Below are positions 42,710-51,020 of a stretch of DNA of 64,000 nt, piece by piece (within the stretch, counting starts at the first letter, position 1; the number at the start of each line of letters is the position of its first letter). The stretch is from CAXBDP01 sp963974465 (GTDB lineage Bacteria > Bacteroidota > Bacteroidia > Cytophagales > Cyclobacteriaceae). Below the pieces are notes generated by a model. It was not told where the DNA came from, made no database searches, and worked only from the letters and a program-made list of their open reading frames with translations. The translations under genes and the position numbers were made by a program. The stretch lies in NCBI GenBank assembly GCA_049340005.1, contig JBMPIY010000003.1. One strand, given 5' to 3'.

Positions 42710-44503
42710 GTGAAAGAACTCAGCTACCTCAACAAATACTTATACAAGTACAAGCATCTTCTTTTGCTAGGGATTTTATTCGTTATCATCTCCAATGTAT
42801 TTGCCATTATTCCAGCGCAGCTTGTACGTGATGCGATAGACCTAGTGCAAGAAAATCTTCAGTTGTATTTCGTATTCAATGGTTTTGAATTACAGTCGGA
42901 TGTTTATACCAATATTGCAGGTGCAGTGCTTGTATATGCAATCCTTATGTTGGTGATGGCTCTATTGAGAGGAATTTTCCTGTTTTTGGTTCGTCAATCC
43001 CTTATTGTAATGTCACGCCATATTGAGTATGATTTGAAAAATGAAGTATTTGCTCATTATCAGCAATTACCCTTAAGTTTCTATAGAAAAAATAACACAG
43101 GCGACCTTATTGCAAGAATTTCGGAAGATGTAAGTAGAGTGAGAATGTACCTTGGCCCAGCCATTATGTATGGGCTCAATCTGATTTCACTATTCTTTAT
43201 GGTGATTCCTTATATGCTTTCGGTGAACCCAAAACTCACTTTATACGCGCTTATCCCTCTGCCATTTCTATCTCTCAGCATTTACTTTGTCAACAATATT
43301 ATGCAAAAGAGATCAGAGGAAATTCAACAGAGTTTATCTGGTTTGAGCACTTTTGTACAAGAGGCATTTTCAGGTATTCGGGTGATCAAATCATTTGTGC
43401 GGGAGGAAGATTCCTTAAATCAATTCGATAAAGCCAGTGAAGACTACAAAGAAAAATCGCTGAAACTCTCGCTTGTAAATTCTCTTTTTTTTCCGCTAAT
43501 CTTGGCGCTTATTGGGTTGAGTGTGATTCTGACCGTATATATCGGCGGGGTTGAGGTAATCAATGGAAATATCACTTATGGAAACATCGCTGAATTTATC
43601 ATTTATGTAAATATGCTTACATGGCCTGTGACATCACTAGGCTGGGTTACATCGATTGTTCAAAGAGCTGCTGCTTCGCAAAAAAGAATCAACGAATTTC
43701 TGAAAACGGAGAATCATATCACGTCCGAGCTTAATATTGAGCGGGAGGTAAAGGGAGCTATTAGCTTCCAAAATGTTTCATTGGTTTACCCGGATTCAGG
43801 AATTAAAGCACTCAATAATATTAGCTTTGAAATTGACGAAGGCGAGTCCATTGCAATTATTGGTACTACGGGTTCAGGCAAAAGCACTATTGCAAATCTA
43901 ATTTGCCGCATGTATGATCCAAGCGAGGGCGAAATTTTGGTAGATGGCCAGTCTATTAAGGATTATTCATTACCATCGCTTCGTGGGCAGATTGGTTATG
44001 TGCCACAGGATGTCTTTTTGTTTTCAGATACCATCGCTAATAATATTGCATTTGGGAAGGATGATATCAGCAAGGATGAAGTTCTTCAGGCTTCAGAAAA
44101 TGCCGATTTAGCAGAAAATATTTCTCGCTTTCCGAATGGCTATGAAACGCGTCTGGGTGAAAGAGGTATCACTTTATCGGGTGGACAAAAACAAAGAGTT
44201 AGTATCGCCAGAGCGATTGCGCGTGATCCTAAAATATTGGTCTTGGACGATTGTCTTTCTGCCGTTGACACCAAAACGGAAAACGCCATCTTGAATAGTC
44301 TTAAAGGCGTAATGCAGGATCGGACTACAATTATCATTTCGCACAGAGTATCTTCCGCCAAACTAGCAGACAAAATTGTGGTGCTTGATGATGGCCGCAT
44401 CATCGAGCAAGGAACTCACAAACAGTTAATGAAGAAAAACGGAGCCTACCGAGAGTTGTATGAAAAGCAGCTGATGGCTGAGGATGAGGTTGGTGAAGTT
44501 TAA
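42710..44503 (+). CDS. ABC exporter, fused membrane and ATPase domains
   Basis: 597 residues from a GTG. A six-helix exporter domain (about 15-320) is followed by an ATPase domain with Walker A GTTGSGKST (about 388), signature LSGGQKQR, Walker B ILVLDDCLSAVD and switch His ISHR. Walker B ends in Asp-Asp rather than Asp-Glu (ILVLDD). The catalytic base position is therefore Asp, as in degenerate sites of heterodimeric exporters. A functional partner with a normal Glu could be the exporter at 3787 (DEATSS), though the genes are far apart. The family is multidrug/lipid exporter; substrate unknown. Confidence 0.92.
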   Translation: MKELSYLNKYLYKYKHLLLLGILFVIISNVFAIIPAQLVRDAIDLVQENLQLYFVFNGFELQSDVYTNIAGAVLVYAILMLVMALLRGIFLFLVRQSLIVMSRHIEYDLKNEVFAHYQQLPLSFYRKNNTGDLIARISEDVSRVRMYLGPAIMYGLNLISLFFMVIPYMLSVNPKLTLYALIPLPFLSLSIYFVNNIMQKRSEEIQQSLSGLSTFVQEAFSGIRVIKSFVREEDSLNQFDKASEDYKEKSLKLSLVNSLFFPLILALIGLSVILTVYIGGVEVINGNITYGNIAEFIIYVNMLTWPVTSLGWVTSIVQRAAASQKRINEFLKTENHITSELNIEREVKGAISFQNVSLVYPDSGIKALNNISFEIDEGESIAIIGTTGSGKSTIANLICRMYDPSEGEILVDGQSIKDYSLPSLRGQIGYVPQDVFLFSDTIANNIAFGKDDISKDEVLQASENADLAENISRFPNGYETRLGERGITLSGGQKQRVSIARAIARDPKILVLDDCLSAVDTKTENAILNSLKGVMQDRTTIIISHRVSSAKLADKIVVLDDGRIIEQGTHKQLMKKNGAYRELYEKQLMAEDEVGEV

Positions 44504-44692
44504 ATTGAGAGAAATATAGTGCCTTAGAGTTTATAAAAACACTAAATAACTCTTAATCTGAGCTCCAGATTCTAAGTCAATCGATAATTACTTACAGACT
44601 GCCTAAAAACAAGCAGATTAAAGAGCAACTATTGAAAGTTATCCTATGCAAGAGGCTTTACTAAATATCAAATTTTAAGCTAGGGTGCTGCA

Positions 44693-44908
44693 ATGTTGAA
44701 AACAGGTGCCTCCAAATCTAAAGGGAGGAATAACCTTATTCTCCCTGATGTAGATGGCCTTTTAGGCTTGAGGCAAATCGATAAAACCACCGGAAAAGGA
44801 ATGGCCTGAATTGTACTCGATGACAAAAACCCTTCGTATGATTTTGATACGGTGAAAGGGATGATTTTCTCCAAGCCGTCCAAAATGTGTTGGTTTGCGA
44901 TACCATGA
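44693..44908 (+). pseudogene. Decayed short frame interrupted by TGA
   Basis: Read from the ATG at 44693, the frame runs 38 codons to a TGA at 44807 and then continues in the same frame for 32 protein-like codons to a second TGA at 44906-44908. A single nonsense change would explain it. The family is not recognised. Part of it is the 54-base repeat shared with 47242. Confidence 0.3.
44708..44761 (+). repeat. 54-base repeat, copy 1
   Basis: Matches 47242-47295 at all but about six positions. It contains a small CCTCC/GGAGG inverted repeat; in copy 2 this becomes CCTC/GAGG, which keeps a shorter pairing. Copies 1 and 2 are direct repeats bracketing the three-gene cassette at 45226-47185. Confidence 0.75.
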
Positions 44909-45151
44909 ATTAATTTCCAAGATACAATCCTATACATAAAGGCCGCCCGGTTTGGATGGCCATTTTTATGTTAAAGCCAAATTTTCCTACAGACAAGCAT
45001 CCCATGGCTAATATCAGCTCTAAACTGATACCGAAATAAAGAACTAGGTCTAAGAAGAAGCGTGAATAACATACGTTAAAATAGACTAATATTTAGTTTA
45101 TTTTTACTTTTTTTAAATAATGTCGATTTTTTATTAAAATTTTTGCGTCAA

Positions 45152-45159
45152 TATTTTTG
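45152..45159 (+). promoter_or_regulatory. -7 box upstream of the small exported peptide gene
   Basis: TATTTTTG matches TAnnTTTG, 66 bases before the ATG at 45226. There is no TTG at the usual spacing. The surrounding sequence is extremely AT-rich, so a chance match is possible. Confidence 0.4.
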
Positions 45160-45225
45160 ATATTTATTAATTATTTAATTAATTCATTAATATTTTAATC
45201 ATTATTAAAATAAATCAGTACAATC

Positions 45226-45453
45226 ATGAAAAAAAGAGTAAAAATTCTCGCATCCGCCTTCCTTTTTTTAGGCATTTCCTTCTTAACCTTTCAAACGTCT
45301 AAAGCTACCGTAACGGGTTATAGTGTGGTTGATTTCGGATCGGGTGAGTGGGCAATTTATCGCTGTACCCTAGGCCCAGAAGGTTGTCAATCTGTATTAG
45401 CAGATAACTGGCAAGTTCCGAGTCTGTGTAGTAACGACGGTACTACTCAATAA
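45226..45453 (+). CDS. Small exported peptide, NVEALA-like
   Basis: 75 residues with a lysine-rich start, a hydrophobic segment (about 8-24) and a short mature peptide containing two Cys eight positions apart (YRCTLGPEGC). In Bacteroides, NVEALA-family peptides have this layout and are typically encoded directly upstream of 6-bladed beta-propeller lipoproteins, which is the arrangement here (12-base gap). The NVEALA motif itself is not evident, so this is a similarity of organisation rather than a firm family match. The function of the family is unknown. Confidence 0.6.
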   Translation: MKKRVKILASAFLFLGISFLTFQTSKATVTGYSVVDFGSGEWAIYRCTLGPEGCQSVLADNWQVPSLCSNDGTTQ

Positions 45454-45465
45454 AAAATTACTTTT

Positions 45466-46521
45466 ATGAAATATCTATTCATCATTTTCTTATTCTTTTT
45501 GACAAGCTGTAACAACTCGAATACTGAGTTGGTACAGCTTGTTTCGGACAGTGCGGTGGTTAAGCCACATGAGGATATATTTATCCATTGCCTTGCGCCT
45601 GATGGTTTTCACTTTGCCCAAGGAAAAGTTATCATTCTTAATAGTTGTGGGGATTATCCGCTCCAGATTATTGATTTGGCCAATGATAAAGAACATTGGG
45701 TGGGTAGTTTTGGCGATGGCCCCAATGAAATTGGTCATGCAGGAGGTATGCTTAGCTATGTTGATGAACCAAACTTATTAATCAAAGTAATTGATCAAAG
45801 AAAACAAAGTATTTTTCGAGTTATGGCTCAGGATGATGAATATTATCTACAAGAAGAAAAAAGTTTCCCAGCGGTGATTTCTGAGTATAATGACGTTATA
45901 GAGCTTGAGGATGGTAGCATTCTTTACAATCGACTTCAAGCGGAGTACAATATAGGTAAGTGGCTGCCTGGTGGGGAGGAATTATTTGTTATGGATTTTC
46001 AACCGGATATTGGTTATCCAGATGGAAGTGGGGATAGTTTTTGGCTTGCTGAAAAAGGAATGGCCTATTATAATAGCTTAATTGTAAACCCAAATAGCGG
46101 GAAAATTGTGCAAATTTTACGGATGTACCCCTATATGATCGCCTATGACGATCAATTGCAACTCATAGAAATAAAACAAACCGAAGGCAAAATTCCCCAG
46201 CTAGATTGGTCTCTTTCAGGCTCAAGAAAGTTTGAAGGCTTCCCTTTTCTTTCTTTAGAAGCGCAGGCAGGTTCAGACTATTTTTACGTTCTTAATCCAA
46301 GACTTATCTATCGCCCATTTTCTAAAGAAGAACCTATTGATCCATCGATCGACATCTACAATTGGGATATGGAAATGGTAGCTTCCTTGAAACTGGACAA
46401 ACTCCTGAGAAATTTCACCATTGATTTCAAAAATAAAAAATTATACGGAGTTACTTTTGGTTCAGCAGATCAGGTCTTGGGAGAAGTAAGCATACCAACC
46501 TCCTTACATCCGTTCTTTTGA
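45466..46521 (+). CDS. 6-bladed beta-propeller lipoprotein (TolB-like)
   Basis: 351 residues with lipobox TSC (Cys15) and a mature domain of repeated four-stranded blades. Examples are GKVIILNSCGDYPLQIIDL, HWVGSFGDGPNEIG and KVIDQRKQSIFRV. The F/G-x-G-P-x-E-I/V turn is characteristic of TolB-like propellers in Bacteroidota. It presumably faces the periplasm or surface, but ligand and role are unknown. It follows the NVEALA-like peptide gene closely and precedes an exported protein gene by 22 bases. It lacks the octamer, as does this whole island. Confidence 0.8.
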   Translation: MKYLFIIFLFFLTSCNNSNTELVQLVSDSAVVKPHEDIFIHCLAPDGFHFAQGKVIILNSCGDYPLQIIDLANDKEHWVGSFGDGPNEIGHAGGMLSYVDEPNLLIKVIDQRKQSIFRVMAQDDEYYLQEEKSFPAVISEYNDVIELEDGSILYNRLQAEYNIGKWLPGGEELFVMDFQPDIGYPDGSGDSFWLAEKGMAYYNSLIVNPNSGKIVQILRMYPYMIAYDDQLQLIEIKQTEGKIPQLDWSLSGSRKFEGFPFLSLEAQAGSDYFYVLNPRLIYRPFSKEEPIDPSIDIYNWDMEMVASLKLDKLLRNFTIDFKNKKLYGVTFGSADQVLGEVSIPTSLHPFF

Positions 46522-46543
46522 TTCACCTTAAATTCTAAACCCC

Positions 46544-47185
46544 ATGAAACGTTTACTCAAACTATTGATCCTAATGTTTTTATGCCAAATATCCTTCGCC
46601 AGCTTAGGACAAGCAGTAATGGATGAGTATATGCTAAAAAAAAGAGCCTCTGAATTGCAGGTTTGGAATGAATCGTCTCCCGGTGAAAGGACACCGAATG
46701 CACTCGCGGCTTTTCGTTTAAGTGCAGAAGGGTGGACAACTTATTTTTCTAATTGGTACCAATTAATTATAGCAGCCGGGATGGAGGATTACTACGATTC
46801 AAATGATTTTATAGTTAATTTCTATGTACTGGACGAAAGCTTTGAAAAATTACCCGAGGAGATGAGAAAGCGAATGATTGACCCAAAAAACAAGGAAAAA
46901 ATTCAAAAATTCTTGAAACATTACCTATGCATAAGTAAACCCTATGAAACCTTTGTGGATTTCGCTGAGGTGGGTAATATAAATAATCTTAATGGCGAAA
47001 ACATAAATATCAAATACCAGGTGGCCCCTGTTCCGGAAAGCGATAAACGCAGAAGTCTAAGTGATATAGCAATAAAAACAGCTACTGCGAATGGGATAAA
47101 AATTGGCATACATGGACGAAAAAACAACCAATTAAGCGTTATGCTCCTCGACTTTTTCCCCGGAACCCTTGATTACTTTAAATAA
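46544..47185 (+). CDS. Exported protein, possibly FAS1-like
   Basis: 213 residues with a signal peptide ending near SLGQA. The middle (about 85-130) reads NFYVLDESFEKLP, then DPKNKEKIQKFLKHYLC. This recalls the fasciclin/FAS1 pattern of a strand, xxDxxFxxLP and then a helix ending in xxHxx. A later strand LSVMLLDFFPG would be the second FAS1 motif. The match is weak and from memory. Third gene of the cassette bracketed by the 54-base repeats. Confidence 0.65.
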   Translation: MKRLLKLLILMFLCQISFASLGQAVMDEYMLKKRASELQVWNESSPGERTPNALAAFRLSAEGWTTYFSNWYQLIIAAGMEDYYDSNDFIVNFYVLDESFEKLPEEMRKRMIDPKNKEKIQKFLKHYLCISKPYETFVDFAEVGNINNLNGENINIKYQVAPVPESDKRRSLSDIAIKTATANGIKIGIHGRKNNQLSVMLLDFFPGTLDYFK

Positions 47186-47241
47186 AGGCTGATCACAATC
47201 GCCGCACCAGCCTGTAAAAATCAATCATGGTAATGCGAAAA

Positions 47242-47295
47242 GCCTCCAAATCTAAAGAGAGGAATAACCTTATTCTCATTGATGAAAATGGCCTT
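47242..47295 (+). repeat. 54-base repeat, copy 2
   Basis: Direct repeat of 44708-44761, with about six substitutions and no gaps. It begins 57 bases after the stop of the last cassette gene. Confidence 0.75.
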
Positions 47296-47405
47296 GTCCT
47301 GTTTTCGACATAAAATTTTCTAGCTTACTAACATACTTAAAATCAGATATTTATAATTTTAACATTTTGAATTTGGGCACTGCAAGTTAATTTAGGTGGT
47401 GTTTA

Positions 47406-47561
47406 TCAAAGAAAACAGGAACAGAAGTGGCTCCATTGACCAACCAAACCAAATTCTACTTTTGATTCTAAATCTGATATATCTTTTTGCTCAGTTTTTC
47501 CGCAGCCATAAAGGCTTACAGCAAATAGAATGATTAAGGCGATTCTAAAAAAATACTTCAT
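47406..47561 (-). CDS. Very short lipoprotein or truncated remnant
   Basis: 51 residues on the minus strand from the ATG at 47559-47561. It has a clear lipoprotein signal with lipobox SLYGC (Cys20), then a charged linker and an abrupt end with a Cys-Ser-Cys tail. The signal is too good for chance, but the mature part of 31 residues is unusually short. It may be the start of a larger lipoprotein cut off by a frameshift or deletion near 47430. Confidence 0.4.
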   Translation of the reverse strand: MKYFFRIALIILFAVSLYGCGKTEQKDISDLESKVEFGLVGQWSHFCSCFL

Positions 47562-47812
47562 AATTTGATTTGAGAACTATCCATTGTTCAAAGCAGATCT
47601 TTAAAATAGAAATAGCTATTTTTCATCTACTCAATAATTAAATTATTGATATAAAGCGCTTAAATCCTTTTGCTAAAATAATTTCCAATTTTGAAAAAGA
47701 ATTTATCAAAATTTATAAACTATCTACTAAAGAACTTGCATATTAATTCATTAATTTATTTAACCTTCCTAAGTAAAGCTGAAATTTTAAGTAACATAGA
47801 CCCAAATTTTCT

Positions 47813-48977
47813 ATGCATCCTCATCAATTAAATATATCCTTTAAGTCAATTTTAGCATGTATCTTCCTATTAAGTTTCTTCTCTTGCTCTTCCAATTCTG
47901 ATAATAGCATCAAGTATGAATTTGTGAAATCAGGCACTTTTCAGCTGGAAATTGACACATTAACTGGCGCAGACTATAGTTATATTAAAGTTGATAATCA
48001 TCCAGAAATTGAAAAGAGGAAAATTTATCTCTTCAATAAAAAAATCAATAGGCTCTATACCTACAATGCCCAAAGCGGAAAAATTGAAAAGTGGGTTGAT
48101 TTTCCTAGGGATGGACCAGAAGGCACCAGAAATGTATCAAGTTTTGCCCTTACTGATAGCGATACAATTTTGCTACTTTCCAACCAAAGGTCACTCCTTA
48201 CGATTTATACTAAAGGCGCAAAATTCATTGACAGATTAGATTTTGGTCAACATGGATTTACCAATATTTTTGACCAACCTAGCCAAGATTTAGGATTAAT
48301 AAACAACAAGGTAATCGCTAATATATCAGGAGACCGATTAGCTTATGAAAGTGGTGTTGAATATCCGCCGAGTTCCTTTTTAACCTATGACCTACAAGCT
48401 GATACCTTAGAAATCATACTCCCTTATCCGAAAATCTATGAAAAAGCTATCTGGGGATATAATTTGTCAATTATCATGAATTATTTCGATCATAATAGTC
48501 AACTTTTTTGGTATAGTTACCCTATTGATGATTCCGTTTATTCGCTTGATAAGGATTTTAATATTAAGTCCTACTATGCAGGCGTAAATCATGCTGATAG
48601 CAGAGTACCACTAACCAATCCTTCAGGCAAGCCTTCACCAAGTAGTATTGAGGAAATAAGAATTTTTTTTGGACAAATGGCTTATCATCAGGTATTCACG
48701 GATCGTACTGGGAATATCTACCAGAGTAATAAGAAAAGGAATTAGTGAAGAAGATTGGGAAAGCGATGATCCCATAAAATCAAGAGTACCCGAGTTTGAA
48801 ATACTAATTGCCAATCAGGATAATGAAGTTTTAGGGGTATTTCCATTGGAACACAATACTTATCAAATGCTTTATCCTTTTGGTGATAAAATCCTCTCCT
48901 TAAGAAAAAGTGCTCAACAAGAATCTGAAAATCATATCACTTTTGATGTGTATGAGTTTAGGGAAAGCGCATTGTAA
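47813..48977 (+). pseudogene. Frameshifted beta-propeller lipoprotein (DUF4221-like)
   Basis: The first frame (47813-48745, 310 residues) has a signal with lipobox FSC (Cys25) and propeller blades of DUF4221 type, for example DRTGNIY. At about 48720 it runs into QSNKKRN and stops. The +1 frame then continues the same protein without a break in sense: RVIRKGISEEDW through to the final blade, ending at 48977. Removing one base, or adding two, at 48721 restores a protein of about 388 residues. The site is not a homopolymer or slippery heptamer, so a real mutation or a sequencing error is likelier than programmed shifting. Confidence 0.75.
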
Positions 48978-49000
48978 TAAACTGAAAATTGGTGTTTAAA

Positions 49001-49070
49001 AATTCAATAAGCAACAATCACCCATTCATCCACCATACATCGCATAGTGCTCCTGTGTTGTTCCTATTGA
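49001..49070. repeat. Duplicated 3' end of the GNAT gene, copy A
   Basis: About 70 bases match 52103-52173 with a handful of substitutions and one single-base gap. On the minus strand it encodes the last residues of the acetyltransferase (SIGTTQEHYAMY), then loses frame. In both places the repeat begins just after a beta-propeller gene, so the two copies are direct repeats around the 49.0-52.1 kb block. Confidence 0.85.
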
Positions 49071-49239
49071 ACTTTTTAATTACAGGAAACGCCTCGCAGT
49101 ATTTTTAAAATATACCAAAACATTATCTGCAGTTTATGATTGAAGAGATATTCATTATACTCCGAAACAGGAAAATAAACCAACCTCAAAATGCTTTCTA
49201 CAAAAACTACTCACTGGAAAATCTAATTGGAAAGTCTGA

Positions 49240-49487
49240 AAGCCTTGCTCGAACAAGGCAATCCGCAAAACCTTTTTCTATAATCAATTAAGCGTAAAAT
49301 ATTCTGTTCTGTAACCGCTCCAAAATACGGTGATTTTATGGTGGACGACAGCTATGTATTTGAAGTGGGTGCTGCTTCCCAATCCAATGAACAAATCAGA
49401 GGCGTTCCCAATGCCTACTTGGCACTGGATATAGCGGGAGGAAACAACAACAGAATTCCTTTGTGGTTGTTTGGTATGCTGTATTGA
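49240..49487 (+). pseudogene. C-terminal remnant of a DUF4143 (AAA-family) ATPase
   Basis: The sequence translates as QGNPQNLF, then after a +1 shift YNQLSVKYSV, then back in the first frame TAPKYGDFMVDDSYVFEVG, IRGVPNAYLALDIAGG and RIPLWLFGMLY-stop. This is the characteristic end of ATPases with a DUF4143 domain (pattern GDF, FEVGG, IPLWLFG). The two compensating frameshifts and the missing N-terminal two thirds show it is dead. It is the only octamer-bearing sequence (49434) in the 44-52 kb island. Confidence 0.75.
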
Positions 49488-49868
49488 GTGTGAGTCAAGC
49501 ATAAATAGAAGGGTTTGATTTTATAATTTTATTACCTTCCTCTGACAGGCCAAAGCCTATTTGAGTTAAGCAAATAATGCTTAAAATCCCTTATATTTCA
49601 TTAATAAGCATCTTGCTATTTAGTTAGGGACAATAGCCTCTATACCATAATCTGTTACAAGAATTTCAAATATTGTATTGATTGAACTGAAAATCTCTCA
49701 TGCAAATTATGTTCTTAATTGTTAAACTAAATTTAATGTTTTAGATTGTAACTGATTAGGTGATTCATAGGAGTAGGAAGCGCAAAAAATTTAATATACA
49801 ACTACAGTTGGAGAAGCAAACCCTGGTCTGGTGGTTTATTCTTTACCGATAAATTAACTAGCAAATAG

Positions 49869-50978
49869 ATGAATACAGAAAAAACTGATTTCTCCATTCG
49901 CTCCTTAATAAAAACTCTGCTTTTTGGAGTACTAATCATCTCCTGCGATAATTCTTCATCAGAAACAAAATTTTCAAGGGAGGTCATAATCAATGAGAGA
50001 GCTGATTTCGAGAAAGTCAATATACAATTAAAAACTACTGTATTTGAACAATTCCTCAAGCCAACCAAAATCACTCATACAGATGATTATATTGTAGTGA
50101 GTGACCGTGCAACCCCAAAACTAATGCACTTGATTCGTAAGAGTGATTTAACATACCTTGGGCAGTTTGGTGGCATTGGCCAAGGCCCAAAAGAAGTTTC
50201 ATTAGTTTTTGATTTTAAAAGACCATTAAGACCAAACGAAATTATTGTCAACTCTATTGGCGATAGGAGAATTGCCTTTTTTGATCTCTCAAATCCTAAA
50301 ATTAAAGAAAGCAATGAATTAAACATTCAACCAGATAGCATCTTGCAATATGCTTTTATAAATTCTGAAATAGTATATTTTGAGTTTTCAAATCAGAATT
50401 CATTTATATCAACACCAATAACAAAAAAAGAAAAATTTCATGAAATTGATATCGCCTCTCATGAAACCGTAAATTCTTGGGGAACTTGGGAGGGTATGTT
50501 AGAAGATCCTAAAACACCATCCTCAATTACAATTAGTGTTTTCCAAGGTCAATTAAAAACAAATAAGATTAGATCAAAATTTGGATATGCTACCCTCTAT
50601 TGGGATTTTATTGAAATTCTTGATTTAGATGACAATTCTTGGTTGAGGCTAGTTGGGCCAGACAATTTGGATCATAATTACTCCATAGATTATAGCCCAG
50701 GTTATCCAATGCATTCCATAGGAGAAGGGAACAAACTTGGCTATATTGATTTGTTTTTAGGATCTGAGTTGATTTTTGGCTTGTATAGTGGCATGCCAGA
50801 TCGAGGAGCTCATGGAAGAGAGATAATTATCTTTGATTATAAAGGTAAGCCAGTTAAAATAATAGCGTTTGACAAGCCGGTTGATAGTTTCAATGTAGAT
50901 GAAGCTAATCAGAAAATTTACTTACTTTCTAGAGAAGGTGAAAATACAGGAATTGGTGTTTATGATTATGATTTTTAA
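49869..50978 (+). CDS. 6-bladed beta-propeller lipoprotein, paralogue 1
   Basis: 369 residues with lipobox IISC (Cys27) and TolB-like blades: DDYIVVSDRATPKLMHLI, LGQFGGIGQGPKEVS and REIIIFDYKGKPVKII. It shares with the next gene a WGTWEGMLEDP segment, GPDNLDHNYSIDYSPGYPMH and a final VDEANQKIYLL blade, so the two arose by tandem duplication. The N-terminus before the hydrophobic segment is unusually long (about 11 polar residues). The role is unknown; presumably an outer-membrane-anchored sensor or binding protein. Confidence 0.8.
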   Translation: MNTEKTDFSIRSLIKTLLFGVLIISCDNSSSETKFSREVIINERADFEKVNIQLKTTVFEQFLKPTKITHTDDYIVVSDRATPKLMHLIRKSDLTYLGQFGGIGQGPKEVSLVFDFKRPLRPNEIIVNSIGDRRIAFFDLSNPKIKESNELNIQPDSILQYAFINSEIVYFEFSNQNSFISTPITKKEKFHEIDIASHETVNSWGTWEGMLEDPKTPSSITISVFQGQLKTNKIRSKFGYATLYWDFIEILDLDDNSWLRLVGPDNLDHNYSIDYSPGYPMHSIGEGNKLGYIDLFLGSELIFGLYSGMPDRGAHGREIIIFDYKGKPVKIIAFDKPVDSFNVDEANQKIYLLSREGENTGIGVYDYDF

Positions 50979-51020
50979 AAAAGCTCTATAACGTAAGATG
51001 AAGCACCACCTCAATATCAA

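Larger units (their letters stand above)
44504..45225. other. 722-base non-coding region with decayed sequence
   Basis: Holds a decayed open frame with an in-frame TGA (44693-44908), the first copy of a 54-base repeat (44708-44761), a -7 box at 45152 and very AT-rich sequence from about 45060 to 45225. No intact gene is convincing. The minus-strand frame at 44680-44937 is discussed under rejected items. Confidence 0.6.
47186..47812. other. 627-base region with repeat copy and lipoprotein remnant
   Basis: Contains the second copy of the 54-base repeat (47242-47295) and a 51-residue minus-strand lipoprotein frame (47406-47561). Otherwise AT-rich sequence up to the frameshifted propeller gene at 47813. 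No promoter matching TAnnTTTG was found. Confidence 0.55.
48978..49868. other. 891-base region of gene debris
   Basis: Contains a duplicated GNAT gene tail (49001-49070) and the C-terminal remnant of a DUF4143 ATPase (49240-49487). A short signal-peptide-like frame at 49577 stops after 16 codons. The final AT-rich stretch is without recognisable features. No intact gene is visible. Confidence 0.6.

Noticed and set aside
44680..44937. Minus-strand frame of 85 residues
   Set aside because: No signal, membrane segment or known motif is visible. It lies antisense to a protein-like decayed frame and overlaps the 54-base repeat, so I treat it as chance.
44941..44970. GGCC...GGCC hairpin near 44.95 kb as a terminator
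   Set aside because: Only four base pairs with a 13-base loop, followed by a short interrupted T run. Too weak to call.
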